A stretch of DNA of 64,000 nt from Nitrospira sp. (GTDB taxonomy: Bacteria; Nitrospirota; Nitrospiria; Nitrospirales; Nitrospiraceae): the NCBI GenBank assembly GCA_024998625.1, contig JACOEL010000010.1:97994-161993 (forward strand), written 5' to 3'. The position numbers and the translations under genes were made by a program. Below the pieces are notes generated by a model that saw only the letters and a program-made list of their open reading frames with translations, was not told the origin of the DNA and searched no databases. Below are positions 16,257-26,010 of the stretch, in pieces (the stretch's first letter is position 1; each line of letters begins with the position of its first letter).

Positions 16257-17054
16257 ATGAAACATTTGCGTCAACTCGAAGATCAAAGCGTCTATATCCT
16301 TCGGGAAGCCTATAAGCATTTCAATCACCTCGCCATGCTCTGGTCGATGGGGAAGGATTCGACCGTGCTCCTGTGGCTCGCCCGCAAGGCCTTTTTCGGG
16401 CATGTGCCGTTTCCCTTGCTCCACGTGGATACAAGTTACAAGATTCCGGCGATGATCGAATATCGCGACCGGATTGCCCGCGAGTGGCGCCTCAATCTGG
16501 TGGTGGGTCAGAACAAAGAGGCCCTGGCCGCCGGGATGAACCACACCCTCGGGCGGGATGTCTGCTGTACCGCCTTAAAGACGACGGCCATGAAGAATCT
16601 GGTCGAAGAAAAGGGCTACACCGGCATTATTCTCGGCGTTCGGGCGGATGAAGACAGCACCAGGGCCAAGGAGCGATATTTTTCCCCGCGGGACAAACAC
16701 GGGGATTGGGATTTTCGCGACCAGCCGCCGGAACTGTGGGATCAGTTCAAGACCACCTTTCCGCCGGGCACGCATATCCGGATTCATCCGCTCCTCGATT
16801 GGACCGAGATTAATATCTGGGAATACATCAAGCATGAGAACATCCCCTTCATGGATCTCTACCTGGACAGGGGGGATGGCACACGGTATCGAAGTTTGGG
16901 CTGCGCGCCCTGCACCATGCCGATCAAATCCACGGCGAAGACGGTGGATGAGATCATCGCGGAGCTCCGTGGAACCAATGTGGCCGAGCGGGCCGGGCGC
17001 GCGCAGGACGCGGGGCGAGGCATGGAGATGCTGCGGAAGAAGGGATACATGTGA
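16257..17054 (+). CDS. cysD: Sulfate adenylyltransferase subunit 2
   Basis: Catalytic subunit of ATP sulfurylase; forms APS and pyrophosphate from sulfate and ATP. 265 residues with the N-type PP-loop [19 protein letters not shown], then [21 protein letters not shown] and the C-terminal [15 protein letters not shown] and RAGRAQDAG segments typical of CysD. It is slightly shorter than the E. coli enzyme (about 300). It works with the GTPase subunit encoded immediately downstream. Confidence 0.95.
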   Translation: MKHLRQLEDQSVYILREAYKHFNHLAMLWSMGKDSTVLLWLARKAFFGHVPFPLLHVDTSYKIPAMIEYRDRIAREWRLNLVVGQNKEALAAGMNHTLGRDVCCTALKTTAMKNLVEEKGYTGIILGVRADEDSTRAKERYFSPRDKHGDWDFRDQPPELWDQFKTTFPPGTHIRIHPLLDWTEINIWEYIKHENIPFMDLYLDRGDGTRYRSLGCAPCTMPIKSTAKTVDEIIAELRGTNVAERAGRAQDAGRGMEMLRKKGYM

Positions 17055-17100
17055 GTCGGTCCATGCCGGATAGCAGGCGGGCATTCGAACGATCACGATC

Positions 17101-18981
17101 ATGAACCGGGGTTTCATTGAACGAGTGAATCATATGACACAGCACGACCAGACCAAGCCGCAAGAGAGTCTCAACATCGTCATCGTTGGCCATGTAGATC
17201 ACGGGAAGTCCACGCTGGTGGGACGACTCTATGCCGATACGGGTTCTTTGCCGGAAGGCAAAGTGGAAAAAGTGCAGGCGATTTGCCGCCAGCAGGGCAA
17301 GGAGTTTGAGTATGCCTTCCTGTTCGATGCGTTTCTTGAGGAGCAGGAGCAGGGCATCACGATCGATACGGCGCGTACGTTCTTTATCTGGAACGGGCGG
17401 CAGTACATCATTATCGACGCACCGGGACATAAAGAGTTTTTGAAGAACATGATCTCGGGCGCGGCCCGGGCGGAAGCCGCGCTGTTGCTCATCGACGCGT
17501 TGGAAGGCGTGCGCGAACAATCCAAAAAGCATGGCTACCTCCTGTCGCTGCTGGGCGTGACACAGTTTGCGGTGGTGGTCAATAAAATGGATCTGGTCGG
17601 GTATCGGCAGGATGTGTTCGACGGGATCGAAAAGGAATATCGGGAATTTCTGGGTCAGTTCCGGGCGGTTCCTCAACAGATGATTCCGGTCAGCGCGAAG
17701 ATGGGTGACAACATCGCGACGCGCAGCAGCCATATGAACTGGTATCAGGGCCCCACGGTGCTGGAGACGCTGGCGCTCTTCAAAAAGGAGCAGGTGCGTT
17801 CGGAACAGCCGCTCCGATTCCCACTGCAGGACGTCTATAAGTTCGATGCGCGGCGGATTCTGGCCGGCCGCATTACGGCGGGCCGCTTGAAAGTCGGTGA
17901 TCAACTGGTGTTTTCACCGTCCAACAAGACAGCGCTCGTGCAATCGATTGAAGGATTCAACGTCGATCCGCCGCAGAGCGAGGCACAGGCCGGTCAGTCC
18001 GTCGGCATCACGCTCGACGAACAGATTTTCGTGGAGCGTGGAGAGATCGCGTCCCATCGAGACTCCATTCCGCTCGTCTCGACGGCGATTCGCGTGAACC
18101 TGTTTTGGATGGGCAGGCGGCCGCTGGAGAAGGGGCGAAAGTATGTCTTGCGGCTCGCCACGCGTGAAGTCGCCTGCGAGGTCGCCGCGATTCATCGGAT
18201 TATCGACACCGCCGATCTCGCGCAACTTCAGGAAAGCCAGGCGGTAGCGAAGAATCAGGTCGCTGAGCTGACCCTGCGTGCGAAATCGCCGCTCGCGTTT
18301 GATCTCTCGTCCTCATTCGAAGCCACAGGCCGGTTCGTGCTGGTCGATGAGTACGACATTGCCGGGGGCGGGATCATTACCGAGTTGGTGCACGACGAGC
18401 AGGAAGGGCTGCGCGAGGAGGCGCGGCAACGGGAATATGCGTGGCTCACAGGCGATGTCCGGGCAGAAGACCGCGCGGCGCAATATGGGCATCGGGCCGC
18501 CATCGTGCTGTTCACCGGTTCAGCCCAGACAGGTAAGACGTTTCTTGCGCGTAGGGTGGAGGCGCTGCTCGTTGCCGATAGCCGTCACGCCTACTTGCTG
18601 GAAGGCGAGAATCTGTTGCAGGGATTGGATGCGGATTTGTCAGCGGCCGACCCGTCCTTCGCCGCCGAGCGAGTGCGCCGCTATGGTGAGGTTGCCAGGT
18701 TGCTGATCGATACGGGGCTCATCGTCGTGTCCACGAGTAAAACCTTCGGTATCAATTATCAGCGGATGGCCGAGATGATACGGACGTTGGTTCAGCCAGC
18801 TCCGGTGATTGCGGTGCACATGAGCCGGGCGGGAGAAGAACCGCCACCGAATACCGATCTGCATTTCGCGGGGCCCCAGGATTTTGACGCCGCTGCCCGT
18901 CGGATACTGGAAGAGTTGAAGCGGCGGGGGGTGCTCATTCAGCCCTCCGGAACGAAGTCCACCATCCAATATTCCATCTAG
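17101..18981 (+). CDS. cysN: Sulfate adenylyltransferase subunit 1 fused to a degenerate APS-kinase domain
   Basis: Residues about 20-450 are the EF-Tu-like GTPase that drives ATP sulfurylase: GHVDHGKST (G1), QGITIDTA (G2), DAPGHKEF (G3), NKMD (G4), then two beta-barrel domains. Residues about 465-626 align with CysC APS kinase, with P-loop GSAQTGKT. The APS-binding DGDN-type motif reads EGENLLQGL, the conserved SP after the second Asp is replaced by STSKTF, and the DR.ENIRR region is lost. The kinase domain is therefore probably inactive or repurposed. An in-frame ATG at 17134 is an equally possible start, removing 11 residues. Confidence 0.92.
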   Translation: MNRGFIERVNHMTQHDQTKPQESLNIVIVGHVDHGKSTLVGRLYADTGSLPEGKVEKVQAICRQQGKEFEYAFLFDAFLEEQEQGITIDTARTFFIWNGRQYIIIDAPGHKEFLKNMISGAARAEAALLLIDALEGVREQSKKHGYLLSLLGVTQFAVVVNKMDLVGYRQDVFDGIEKEYREFLGQFRAVPQQMIPVSAKMGDNIATRSSHMNWYQGPTVLETLALFKKEQVRSEQPLRFPLQDVYKFDARRILAGRITAGRLKVGDQLVFSPSNKTALVQSIEGFNVDPPQSEAQAGQSVGITLDEQIFVERGEIASHRDSIPLVSTAIRVNLFWMGRRPLEKGRKYVLRLATREVACEVAAIHRIIDTADLAQLQESQAVAKNQVAELTLRAKSPLAFDLSSSFEATGRFVLVDEYDIAGGGIITELVHDEQEGLREEARQREYAWLTGDVRAEDRAAQYGHRAAIVLFTGSAQTGKTFLARRVEALLVADSRHAYLLEGENLLQGLDADLSAADPSFAAERVRRYGEVARLLIDTGLIVVSTSKTFGINYQRMAEMIRTLVQPAPVIAVHMSRAGEEPPPNTDLHFAGPQDFDAAARRILEELKRRGVLIQPSGTKSTIQYSI

Positions 18982-19058
18982 TCGATGGGGGCTGGGCGGT
19001 TTGACTCTATTGAAACCCCTGTGGTAGCGTCCTTCATCAACAAATTCGAGGGGTTTTC

Positions 19059-19985
19059 ATGACCATGACTGCCGGCAAGGATCTCAAGTCGATCCTCACG
19101 AAGCTTCAGTATTCCGACGACGCGAAAGTGGTGCAGCAGATCACTGCCCAGATGAAGCAGGTGCAGGCTCGGATGGCCGGCATCAAGCAGAAACTGGTCG
19201 TGATGAGCGGTAAGGGCGGAGTCGGCAAAAGCATGACGACCGTCAACCTCGCATTGGCCTTTGCGCGACAGGGGGCGAGGGTCGGATTGCTTGACGTCGA
19301 TTTGAACGGCCCCTGCGTTCCGCGCATGATGGGCTTACACGGTCAGTCGTTAAGAATGACTCCCGAAGGGGCGCAGCCTCCCGTCGGTCCCTTGGGCATC
19401 AAAGTGGCCTCGATGGATTTTTTCCTCGATGATGCCTCGCCGGTGCGGTGGAAGGGTCCCATGGATTTGAGCCCGGTCTGGCTCGGCCTCATGGAAATGA
19501 ACGTCATTCGCGAATTCCTAGCCGATGTGGTTTGGGGAGAATTGGATTATCTCCTGGCCGATCTCCCGCCGGGTGCGGCTGCCGATAAACCGCCGGTGAT
19601 TGCCGGGTTCATTCCGGATCTCGCCGGGGCGATCGTCGTGACGACTCCGTCCGAAGTCGCCTCCGACGTGGTGCAGAAATCCGTCACCTATGCGCGCGAT
19701 ATGGGTATTCGGGTTTTGGGCATTGTAGAAAACATGAGCGAATACCGCTGTCCATCCTGCGGCGCGGAGAATGAGTTATTCGAGGGGAATACGGAGGCGA
19801 TGTGCGAGGTGCTGGATCTGCCCTTGCTCGGCCGTGTCCCGTTCGATCGTAAATTTGCCAAAACATTCGATAAGGGGCAGCCGCTCCTCGATCCTGAGTA
19901 TCCGACGATCCAAAAATATCAAGACATCGTCGGGCGGATTCAAGCGTTACTGGATTACAAAAAAGTCCTGGCTGAAAAGCTGTAA
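19059..19985 (+). CDS. Mrp/NBP35-family Fe-S cluster carrier ATPase
   Basis: 308 residues. A deviant Walker A (SGKGGVGKSMTTVNLA) near residue 48, the LLDVDLNGP Walker A' strand and the late CPSC motif (EYRCPSCGAENELF) define the Mrp/ApbC family, which holds a bridging [4Fe-4S] cluster at a dimer interface. A helical N-terminal extension of about 45 residues replaces the usual MIP18-like domain. It directly follows the sulfate genes, which make two Fe-S enzymes (the siroheme reductase and CysH), so cluster delivery to them is a reasonable inference. Confidence 0.9.
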   Translation: MTMTAGKDLKSILTKLQYSDDAKVVQQITAQMKQVQARMAGIKQKLVVMSGKGGVGKSMTTVNLALAFARQGARVGLLDVDLNGPCVPRMMGLHGQSLRMTPEGAQPPVGPLGIKVASMDFFLDDASPVRWKGPMDLSPVWLGLMEMNVIREFLADVVWGELDYLLADLPPGAAADKPPVIAGFIPDLAGAIVVTTPSEVASDVVQKSVTYARDMGIRVLGIVENMSEYRCPSCGAENELFEGNTEAMCEVLDLPLLGRVPFDRKFAKTFDKGQPLLDPEYPTIQKYQDIVGRIQALLDYKKVLAEKL

Positions 19986-20011
19986 GCACACCGACCCGGA
20001 GGGGGGATCCT

Positions 20012-20767
20012 ATGAAGTTCGTTTGCCTGAACTGCGAGACCTACATGACGTTTCAGAAGGTCGAAAAACCCGGTGAGGGCTCACTCGGTGTCTTCTTCGG
20101 TTGTCCATCCTGTGAGGCGAAGTTCTCCATGGTGACGAATCCGGGAGAGACCCAAATGGTTGCTTCGCTCGGTGTGAAGCTGGGTGGCCGTACGGAGACG
20201 GCAGAACCGTTTGAGATGACTCGCGGGACGCTGAAAGATGAGGCGCAGGCCGGCGCAGGGCAGATGGCCGCCTATCTCAACGAAAAGATTCAGGGCGGAC
20301 AGCCGGTGGCGGCTTCTGCGAAACCCAGCGCGCCGGATGCCGGTGGAGAGAAGACGTCCGGCGGGTGCCCGTTCTCGGCGATGGTCGCGGAAATGGGGTT
20401 GACCTCCGGCGGCAAGCCGCAAAATGGAAATGGAACGAGCGAATTCACGTGGACTGCAGACGCCAAGGAGAAGTTGGAGCGTCTACCGTCTTTTGTGAAA
20501 CCGATGGTGCAGAGCAGCGTGGAAGCCTATGCGCGCAAGCATGGGTATAAGAGCATTACGCTGCAGGTCATGGACGATTCCAAGAACGATTCGCCCAACG
20601 GTATCGCCTGGACCAAGGATGCCGAACAACGCATGGATAACATTCCTGACTTCATTCGTCCGATGGCCCGCCGGGAAATTGAGCGGATTGCCAAGGAGCG
20701 CGGCTTGGTCGAGATCACGGCCCAGGTGATGGATGAAGCCAAAGAGAAGTTCATGAAGTTCATGTAG
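20012..20767 (+). CDS. Zinc-ribbon protein with two PCP_red-type repeats
   Basis: 251 residues. The N-terminus has a CxxC...CPSC zinc-ribbon pattern (FVCLNCETYM, FFGCPSCEAKF). After a low-complexity linker come two repeats of about 45 residues, FTWTADAKEKLERLPSFVKP and IAWTKDAEQRMDNIPDFIRP, each continuing into a helix and a GY/GL..IT..VMD ending. This is the pattern of the C-terminal domain of the light-independent protochlorophyllide reductase B subunit (PCP_red). No chlorophyll genes are nearby. A related four-repeat protein lies at 34876. Function unknown. It is last in the sulfur operon, before a strong terminator. Confidence 0.82.
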   Translation: MKFVCLNCETYMTFQKVEKPGEGSLGVFFGCPSCEAKFSMVTNPGETQMVASLGVKLGGRTETAEPFEMTRGTLKDEAQAGAGQMAAYLNEKIQGGQPVAASAKPSAPDAGGEKTSGGCPFSAMVAEMGLTSGGKPQNGNGTSEFTWTADAKEKLERLPSFVKPMVQSSVEAYARKHGYKSITLQVMDDSKNDSPNGIAWTKDAEQRMDNIPDFIRPMARREIERIAKERGLVEITAQVMDEAKEKFMKFM

Positions 20768-20797
20768 CCGACGAATGCATGCGTGAGACGAGTGCGC

Positions 20798-20826
20798 GGC
20801 CCATCCGGCAGTCCGGATGGGCCTTT
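20798..20826 (+). terminator. Rho-independent terminator of the sulfur operon
   Basis: A perfect 11-bp stem (GGCCCATCCGG and CCGGATGGGCC, CAGT loop) starts 31 bases after the PCP_red stop and is followed by TTT. It overlaps any 5' extension of the next gene, supporting a downstream start for that gene. Confidence 0.85.
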
Positions 20827-20901
20827 CGATTCCTGCCGGTGTGTCCCTCTCGACCGATTCATTGTCCGAGATTGCTGAGGCCATGGTTCCCGCTCCTGTG
20901 G

Positions 20902-21621
20902 ATGTTGTGTCTGACCGTTCTGCTATGGAGTGTTTCGTGTGTGATGGCTGAGACGGCCGGTCACGAGCATGGCGCGGCCGCTCAGGAGCCGGGGCATCAG
21001 CATGCGGCCGCTACGGGAGAACTGTGGGAGGGGTCGCAACAGGGCATTGCCTATTCCGAATTCAATCATCACATGGCGGGTGTTTTTCTGTTGCTGATCG
21101 GGCTGAGTGAGGCCCGTCAGGCCCTCGGATGGCCGGCGTTGGTATGGACGAGGTTTTTACTGCCCGGCGCCTTGACGGTGGGAGGCATTTTTCTTCTCAT
21201 TTGGAGCGATCATGATTCATGGCCCATCGGGTCGATGACGTTTGCACAGACGTTTTTCGGTAGCGATGAGGAAGTGCTCCAGCACAAGACCTATGGGGTG
21301 CTGGCGTTTGCCGTCGGTGTCGTTGAATTCCTCCGGCGGACCGGATGCTTCGCCCATGGGGTGTGGACGGTGCCCCTCCCGCTGTTTGCGATCGTCGGAG
21401 GAATGATGTTGTTCAGTCATTCGCACGGAGACCATCCTGCCGCCAGTAGAATTGCGCTCCATCATGTGATCATGGGCGTGATGGCGGTCACCGCGGGATC
21501 ATCCAAGTTGGTCTCCGGATGGCGAACGCGGTCCGTCATCGCCGAAGGTTCGTATTGGGAGTTGCTCTGGGCGAGCCTCGTTGTCGTCATTGGGCTTCAG
21601 TTGCTCATCTATTCAGAGTAA
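20902..21621 (+). CDS. His-rich multi-pass membrane protein
   Basis: About 239 residues from the ATG at 20902; the frame stays open back to 20779, but that would run through a terminator hairpin. An N-terminal hydrophobic segment (MLCLTVLLWSVSCVMA) looks like a signal peptide, followed by a periplasmic stretch rich in His (HEHGAAAQEPGHQHAA). At least five hydrophobic helices follow, with FNHHMAG, WSDHDSWP, FSHSHGDHP and ALHHVIM supplying metal-type histidines. This resembles copper-handling membrane proteins in general layout, but no family was recognised. Metal binding is inference. Confidence 0.72.
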   Translation: MLCLTVLLWSVSCVMAETAGHEHGAAAQEPGHQHAAATGELWEGSQQGIAYSEFNHHMAGVFLLLIGLSEARQALGWPALVWTRFLLPGALTVGGIFLLIWSDHDSWPIGSMTFAQTFFGSDEEVLQHKTYGVLAFAVGVVEFLRRTGCFAHGVWTVPLPLFAIVGGMMLFSHSHGDHPAASRIALHHVIMGVMAVTAGSSKLVSGWRTRSVIAEGSYWELLWASLVVVIGLQLLIYSE

Positions 21622-21757
21622 AATGTTTCACTGGCCACGGGCCGACCTCGCGTTGACACTTCTGTAAGGACTGTGTTAGCTCTACATTTTTAATCAGCTT
21701 TGAATGAGCTTGGGACTCGACCGGCAATGCGGTCGGTTCAGGCCAAGAGGAGTCGCC

Positions 21758-22513
21758 ATGGGTGGCCACAGTCATTGGGCAACAATCAAGCGGCATAAAT
21801 CAGCGGTCGACGCCAAACGGGGGAAAGTCTTTACCCGTATTATCCGCGAGTTGACGATTGCGGCCCGATCAGGCGGGGATCCTGATGGCAATCCGCGCTT
21901 GCGGTTGGCGATTGCGAAGGCCAAAGAAGCCAACATGCCCGGCGATACGATGAAGAAGGCCATCCAGCGCGGCACGGGTGAGTTGCCCGGTGTGACATAT
22001 GAGGAGTTTACGCTTGAAGGGTACGGTCCCGGTGGGACGGCCGTGCTGATGGAAATCACCTCCGATAACCGGAATCGGACCGTGGCGGAAATCCGTAGTT
22101 TGCTGACCAAGAACGGCGGCAACATGGCGGAGGCGGGGGCGGTCGCCTGGCAGTTTCACAAAAAAGGGGTCTTGGTGGTTGAGAAGGGCAAGGTGGAAGA
22201 GGATGCGCTGCTGAGTCTTGCTTTGGAAGCCGGCGCTGAAGATGTGAAAGTGACCGACAAGGCCTTTGAAGTCCTCACGGATACCCACGATTTTGAGGCG
22301 GTCAAGAAAGCGCTCAGCGATGCGAAAATCGAGTGCACACTTGCCGAATTGAACTTCATCCCGCAGAATACGATCGCGCTGGAGGAAAAGGCTGCTGAGC
22401 AAATGTTGAAGCTCATGGAAATTCTGGATGAGCACGACGATGTGCAGAAAGTTCATGCAAACTTTGACATCTCCGACGAGGTCATGGAGAAGGTGGCTGC
22501 CGCTACCGCCTGA
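21758..22513 (+). CDS. yebC: YebC/PmpR-family protein
   Basis: 251 residues starting MGGHSHWATIKRHKSAVDAK, the family signature; a good ribosome site (AAGAGGAG) precedes the ATG at 21758. It contains the middle ANMPGDTMKKAIQRGTGE and GYGPGGTAVLMEITSDNRNR segments. Members were long treated as DNA-binding regulators; some are now known to help ribosomes through difficult proline stretches. As in many bacteria it precedes ruv genes, although ruvC, which often lies between yebC and ruvA, is absent. Confidence 0.95.
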   Translation: MGGHSHWATIKRHKSAVDAKRGKVFTRIIRELTIAARSGGDPDGNPRLRLAIAKAKEANMPGDTMKKAIQRGTGELPGVTYEEFTLEGYGPGGTAVLMEITSDNRNRTVAEIRSLLTKNGGNMAEAGAVAWQFHKKGVLVVEKGKVEEDALLSLALEAGAEDVKVTDKAFEVLTDTHDFEAVKKALSDAKIECTLAELNFIPQNTIALEEKAAEQMLKLMEILDEHDDVQKVHANFDISDEVMEKVAAATA

Positions 22514-22591
22514 TTCTGAAGGACTGGCCTCAAGCATTGACGCGCCCGCAGCCAGCCTATCAGGCTCTTCGCATCACACCCTGTTGCTCAC

Positions 22592-23200
22592 ATGATCGCC
22601 TTACTGACGGGCCTCATGGCCTTCAAGGCGCCTTCGCAAGTCACGCTCGATGTGCATGGCGTCGGCTACGAAGTATTGATTCCACTCAGTACTTACTATT
22701 CACTTCCTAATCAGCATGAGCGGGTGACGCTCAGCATCCATACCCATGTGCGTGAAGATGCGATTCAGCTTTATGGGTTCCTGACCGCCGCGGAGAAGGA
22801 AGCCTTTCTTTTGCTGACGGGGATCTCCGGCATCGGACCAAAATTGGGACTGAGCGTCCTGTCCACCCTCTCGGTCCGCGATCTCTTTTCCGCCATCCAG
22901 GCCGGTGATATTGAGAAGCTGGGTACGGTGTCCGGCATCGGGAAAAAGTCTGCGGCAAGGATCGCGCTGGAATTGAAGGACAAGGTCGCGCGGTTGCATC
23001 CGGCGGGCGAACAGACCACGTCGGGGGGCGGACAGCCTGCGAATCCGCTCTACGAGGATGCCCTGTCCGCCCTTGTGAATTTGGGCTATCGGCCACCGGA
23101 TGTGAAAGAAGCGTTGAAGAGGATCGAGAAGTCCGGCGCCATGGCGCAGGGACTGGAAGACGTGATTCGTGAGGCACTCAAAGACTTGGCCAAGGGGTGA
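22592..23200 (+). CDS. ruvA: Holliday junction DNA helicase subunit RuvA
   Basis: 202 residues. Tetrameric RuvA binds four-way junctions and loads the RuvB motor. The OB-fold domain (MIALLTGLMAFKAPSQVTLDVHGVGYEV), two helix-hairpin-helix motifs (LLTGISGIGPKLGLSVLS and LGTVSGIGKKSAARIALEL) and a C-terminal RuvB-binding three-helix domain (ALSALVNLGYRPPDVKEAL) are present. ruvB lies 540 bases downstream, separated by one small secreted-protein gene. Confidence 0.96.
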   Translation: MIALLTGLMAFKAPSQVTLDVHGVGYEVLIPLSTYYSLPNQHERVTLSIHTHVREDAIQLYGFLTAAEKEAFLLLTGISGIGPKLGLSVLSTLSVRDLFSAIQAGDIEKLGTVSGIGKKSAARIALELKDKVARLHPAGEQTTSGGGQPANPLYEDALSALVNLGYRPPDVKEALKRIEKSGAMAQGLEDVIREALKDLAKG

Positions 23201-23203
23201 CGC

Positions 23204-23710
23204 ATGATGAAGTCGTTGCGCAGGCGGTGGGGTAGTCGCCGGATAGTCGGTACGGTGAGACTGATCATTTTGGCTGCGATGGTTTCGTCCGGATCAGTCG
23301 AGTTAGCCGGCGCGACCGATGATGTGGAGGAGCCGAAGAGCATCCGCAAGACTTGCGGAATGTGCCCGGATGGCTATGCCACAACCGGTGTGACCCATGC
23401 GCCGGAGCTGTGCAAAGACGGCGAGCCGACCCTGGTGCAGTGCGTGCCGCTCGGGGGCAACATGCTCTCCGTCTGCGGGACCTGTCCCGAAGGGTATGTA
23501 GAAGTGGGGCGCTCGAGCGTCCCCTCCCGTTGTGGCTCTATAGATGGCGGATTGGTGTCGCAATGTCAGTTGCAGAACATGGGATCAACCTTGCCCGATC
23601 CCGGGCAGGGGGGAGTCAGGTGCCCGCCTGATTGCGGCAGTACGGCTGCACCAGGTCAAGGGGTCGTGCCGCCGCCGCCCAAATTCAGGCCCTCACCCGA
23701 GGCCAGATAA
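23204..23710 (+). CDS. Secreted cysteine-rich protein with two CGxCPxGY repeats
   Basis: 168 residues. An N-terminal arginine patch and hydrophobic segment (VRLIILAAMVSSGSVELAGA) predict export. Two similar blocks follow, TCGMCPDGYATTGVTHAPELC and VCGTCPEGYVEVGRSSVPSRC (first 18-20 residues of each shown), each with four cysteines in the order C-x2-C-x(14-16)-C and then C. The C-terminus is Pro/Gly-rich. The cysteines are probably disulfide-bonded in the periplasm. It starts 4 bases after ruvA and precedes ruvB, yet has no evident link to recombination. No family was recognised. Confidence 0.7.
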   Translation: MMKSLRRRWGSRRIVGTVRLIILAAMVSSGSVELAGATDDVEEPKSIRKTCGMCPDGYATTGVTHAPELCKDGEPTLVQCVPLGGNMLSVCGTCPEGYVEVGRSSVPSRCGSIDGGLVSQCQLQNMGSTLPDPGQGGVRCPPDCGSTAAPGQGVVPPPPKFRPSPEAR

Positions 23711-23740
23711 CGTCGACGCATTGTTCAGCTGGATCGTCCC

Positions 23741-24778
23741 ATGTCTGACCGCACGGTGAGCAATCAATTGACCGACGACGAGCGTGGCCTTGAGGCCGCG
23801 CTGCGCCCACACAGCTTGCAAGAATATGTCGGCCAATCACGGATGAAGGAATCCCTGGAGATTTGTATCGAAGCGGCGAAACGCCGTGGTGAAGCGCTGG
23901 ACCATGCCATTTTTTACGGGCCGCCGGGGCTCGGGAAGACCACGATTGCGCATATCATTGCGCGGGAGATGGGCTCGGCGATTCGGTCGACCTCGGGCTT
24001 AGTCCTGAGCCATGCCGGGGATCTGGCTGCGATTTTGACGAATTTGCAGGAACGGGATGTGTTGTTCATCGATGAAATCCACCGCCTCCCCGCCTCTGTC
24101 GAGGAGGCCCTGTATCCAGCCATGGAGGACTACCAACTGGATTTGGTCGTCGGCCAAGGGGCCTCCACGAGGACCGTGAAGCTGGAATTGCCTCGGTTTA
24201 CGCTGGTCGGAGCCACGACCAGGGCCGGGGCATTGACGTCGCCGTTGCGGGACCGATTCGGCTTGGTTCACAGGCTGGAGTTTTATTCGTCACAGGAACT
24301 CACGTCGATCGTCACACGGTCGGCGGGGTTGCTGAACATTCCGATCGATGAGGCAGGGGCCGCGGAAATTGCTCGCCGGGCTCGCGGCACGCCGCGCATC
24401 GTGAATCGGCTGATTAAGCGCATCAGGGATTACGCCGAGATCAAGGCCGGTGGACGTATCACCAAGCAGGTGGCGAAGGATGCGTTGGTTTGGTTGGCGG
24501 TCGATGCCGCCGGATTGGATGAGATGGACCGGCGCATTCTTCTGACCGTCATTGAGAAGTTCAATGGCGGACCGGTCGGGGTGGATTCATTGGCCGCGGC
24601 GGTGCAAGAAGACAAGGGCACGCTGGAGGACGTCTATGAGCCGTATCTGATCCAAGCGGGGTTTCTGGAACGCACCGGTCGTGGCCGGCAGGCGACCAGG
24701 CTGGCCTTCGACCATTTCAAAAAACAGAAAGACCTTCTGTCGCTTTCCGATGACGACACATTCACCACAACTCCTTGA
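23741..24778 (+). CDS. ruvB: Holliday junction branch-migration ATPase RuvB
   Basis: 345-residue AAA+ motor. It contains [12 protein letters not shown], Walker [16 protein letters not shown], Walker [27 protein letters not shown], sensor 1 [21 protein letters not shown] and the arginine finger region, followed by the winged-helix DNA-binding domain ([29 protein letters not shown]). Length and motif order are normal. RuvC is not encoded in this window. Confidence 0.97.
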   Translation: MSDRTVSNQLTDDERGLEAALRPHSLQEYVGQSRMKESLEICIEAAKRRGEALDHAIFYGPPGLGKTTIAHIIAREMGSAIRSTSGLVLSHAGDLAAILTNLQERDVLFIDEIHRLPASVEEALYPAMEDYQLDLVVGQGASTRTVKLELPRFTLVGATTRAGALTSPLRDRFGLVHRLEFYSSQELTSIVTRSAGLLNIPIDEAGAAEIARRARGTPRIVNRLIKRIRDYAEIKAGGRITKQVAKDALVWLAVDAAGLDEMDRRILLTVIEKFNGGPVGVDSLAAAVQEDKGTLEDVYEPYLIQAGFLERTGRGRQATRLAFDHFKKQKDLLSLSDDDTFTTTP

Positions 24779-24917
24779 ATCCCCACACCTATCCTTGCAA
24801 TGCCCTCTCCGGCTCCTGTAGGATACTCACTTGTCCAAGTTCAGCCCGTTGGCTTGGAATCGTTTCGCGGCCTCGTCTCTCTAATGGCAGGTTTCGCGAG
24901 GAGGGAGTCCCCCCGTC

Positions 24918-25994
24918 ATGTCTGATGACCTGCAAGGGCATCGCCAGGAAATCGATCGGATCGACGATCAGATTTTGCGCCTCTTGAACGAGCGCTCGAA
25001 GTCCGTGATCGAAATTGGAAAACTCAAGAAACAGAAAGACGCGGAAGCGCATCTGCACACGCCGGCCCGGGAGGCGGCGATTTTTGAGCGCCTCAGCAAG
25101 CAAAATACGGGGCCCTTTCCTACCGATGCCATTCGGGCGGTGTATCGAGAGATCATGTCGGCCTCGTTGTCTCTGGAGGGGCCTCAGAAGGTCGCCTATC
25201 TCGGTCCGCGAGCGACCTTTACGCACATGGCCTGCATGCAGAAGTTCGGGTCGTCTGCCCAATACATTCCCGTCAACAGCATCAAGGATGTGTTCAGCGA
25301 AGTCGAGCGTGGGCGAGCCCATTTTGGTGTGGTGCCGATCGAAAATACTACCGAAGGCGTGGTCAATCACACCCTGGATATGTTCGTCGATTCCAGCCTG
25401 CTCATCTATGGAGAAGTGTTACAGGAAGTGGCACATCACCTGATGTCCAAGAGCGGGGTCGCAGGAGAGGTCAAGCGAATCTATTCGCACCCGCATGCCA
25501 TTGCCCAATGCCGCAATTGGTTGGAAACGAATCTGCCCCATGTGCCGGTGTCCGAAGTGGCCAGCACGGCCCGGGCGGCCGAACTGTCCGTCGACGATCC
25601 ATCGGCTGCAGCCATTGCGTCCGAACTGGCGTCCCAGTTGTACGGACTGAAGGTCATCACCGCCCGGATCGAGGACAATATCAACAACTTCACGCGGTTC
25701 CTGGTGCTCTCGCAGAAGGCACCGGAACGGACCGGACGCGACAAAACCTCGCTGATGTTGTCGGTCAAAGATAAAGTCGGCGCGCTGTACGACTTGTTGC
25801 GTCCGTTTGCCTCCCATGGTCTCAACATGACCAAGATCGAATCGCGCCCCTCCCGCCGGAAGGCGTGGGAATACATTTTCTTTGTCGACATCGAGGGACA
25901 CATCGATGAGGAACGAGTCAAGAAGGCGGCCGAAGAGGTGAAGAGCCGTTGTCTCTTTATGAAGATTCTCGGGTCGTATCCCGCCTATTCCTAG
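24918..25994 (+). CDS. pheA: Bifunctional chorismate mutase / prephenate dehydratase
   Basis: 358 residues. An AroQ chorismate mutase domain (residues 1-90: RQEIDRIDDQILRLLNERS, IGKLKK, HTPAREAAIFERL) precedes the prephenate dehydratase domain (YLGPRATFTHMAC, VPIENTTEGVVNHTLDM) and a C-terminal ACT domain (GALYDLLRPFASHGLNMTKIES, RPSRRKAWEYIFF), which in this family binds phenylalanine for feedback inhibition. The product is phenylpyruvate. It is the first gene of an aromatic-amino-acid run and is followed after 16 bases by an aminotransferase gene. Confidence 0.96.
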   Translation: MSDDLQGHRQEIDRIDDQILRLLNERSKSVIEIGKLKKQKDAEAHLHTPAREAAIFERLSKQNTGPFPTDAIRAVYREIMSASLSLEGPQKVAYLGPRATFTHMACMQKFGSSAQYIPVNSIKDVFSEVERGRAHFGVVPIENTTEGVVNHTLDMFVDSSLLIYGEVLQEVAHHLMSKSGVAGEVKRIYSHPHAIAQCRNWLETNLPHVPVSEVASTARAAELSVDDPSAAAIASELASQLYGLKVITARIEDNINNFTRFLVLSQKAPERTGRDKTSLMLSVKDKVGALYDLLRPFASHGLNMTKIESRPSRRKAWEYIFFVDIEGHIDEERVKKAAEEVKSRCLFMKILGSYPAYS

Positions 25995-26010
25995 AGGTCC
26001 GAGTTACGCC

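Noticed and set aside
20779..20901. 41-residue N-terminal extension of the His-rich membrane protein
   Set aside because: It passes through the sulfur-operon terminator hairpin and lacks a signal-like or conserved character.
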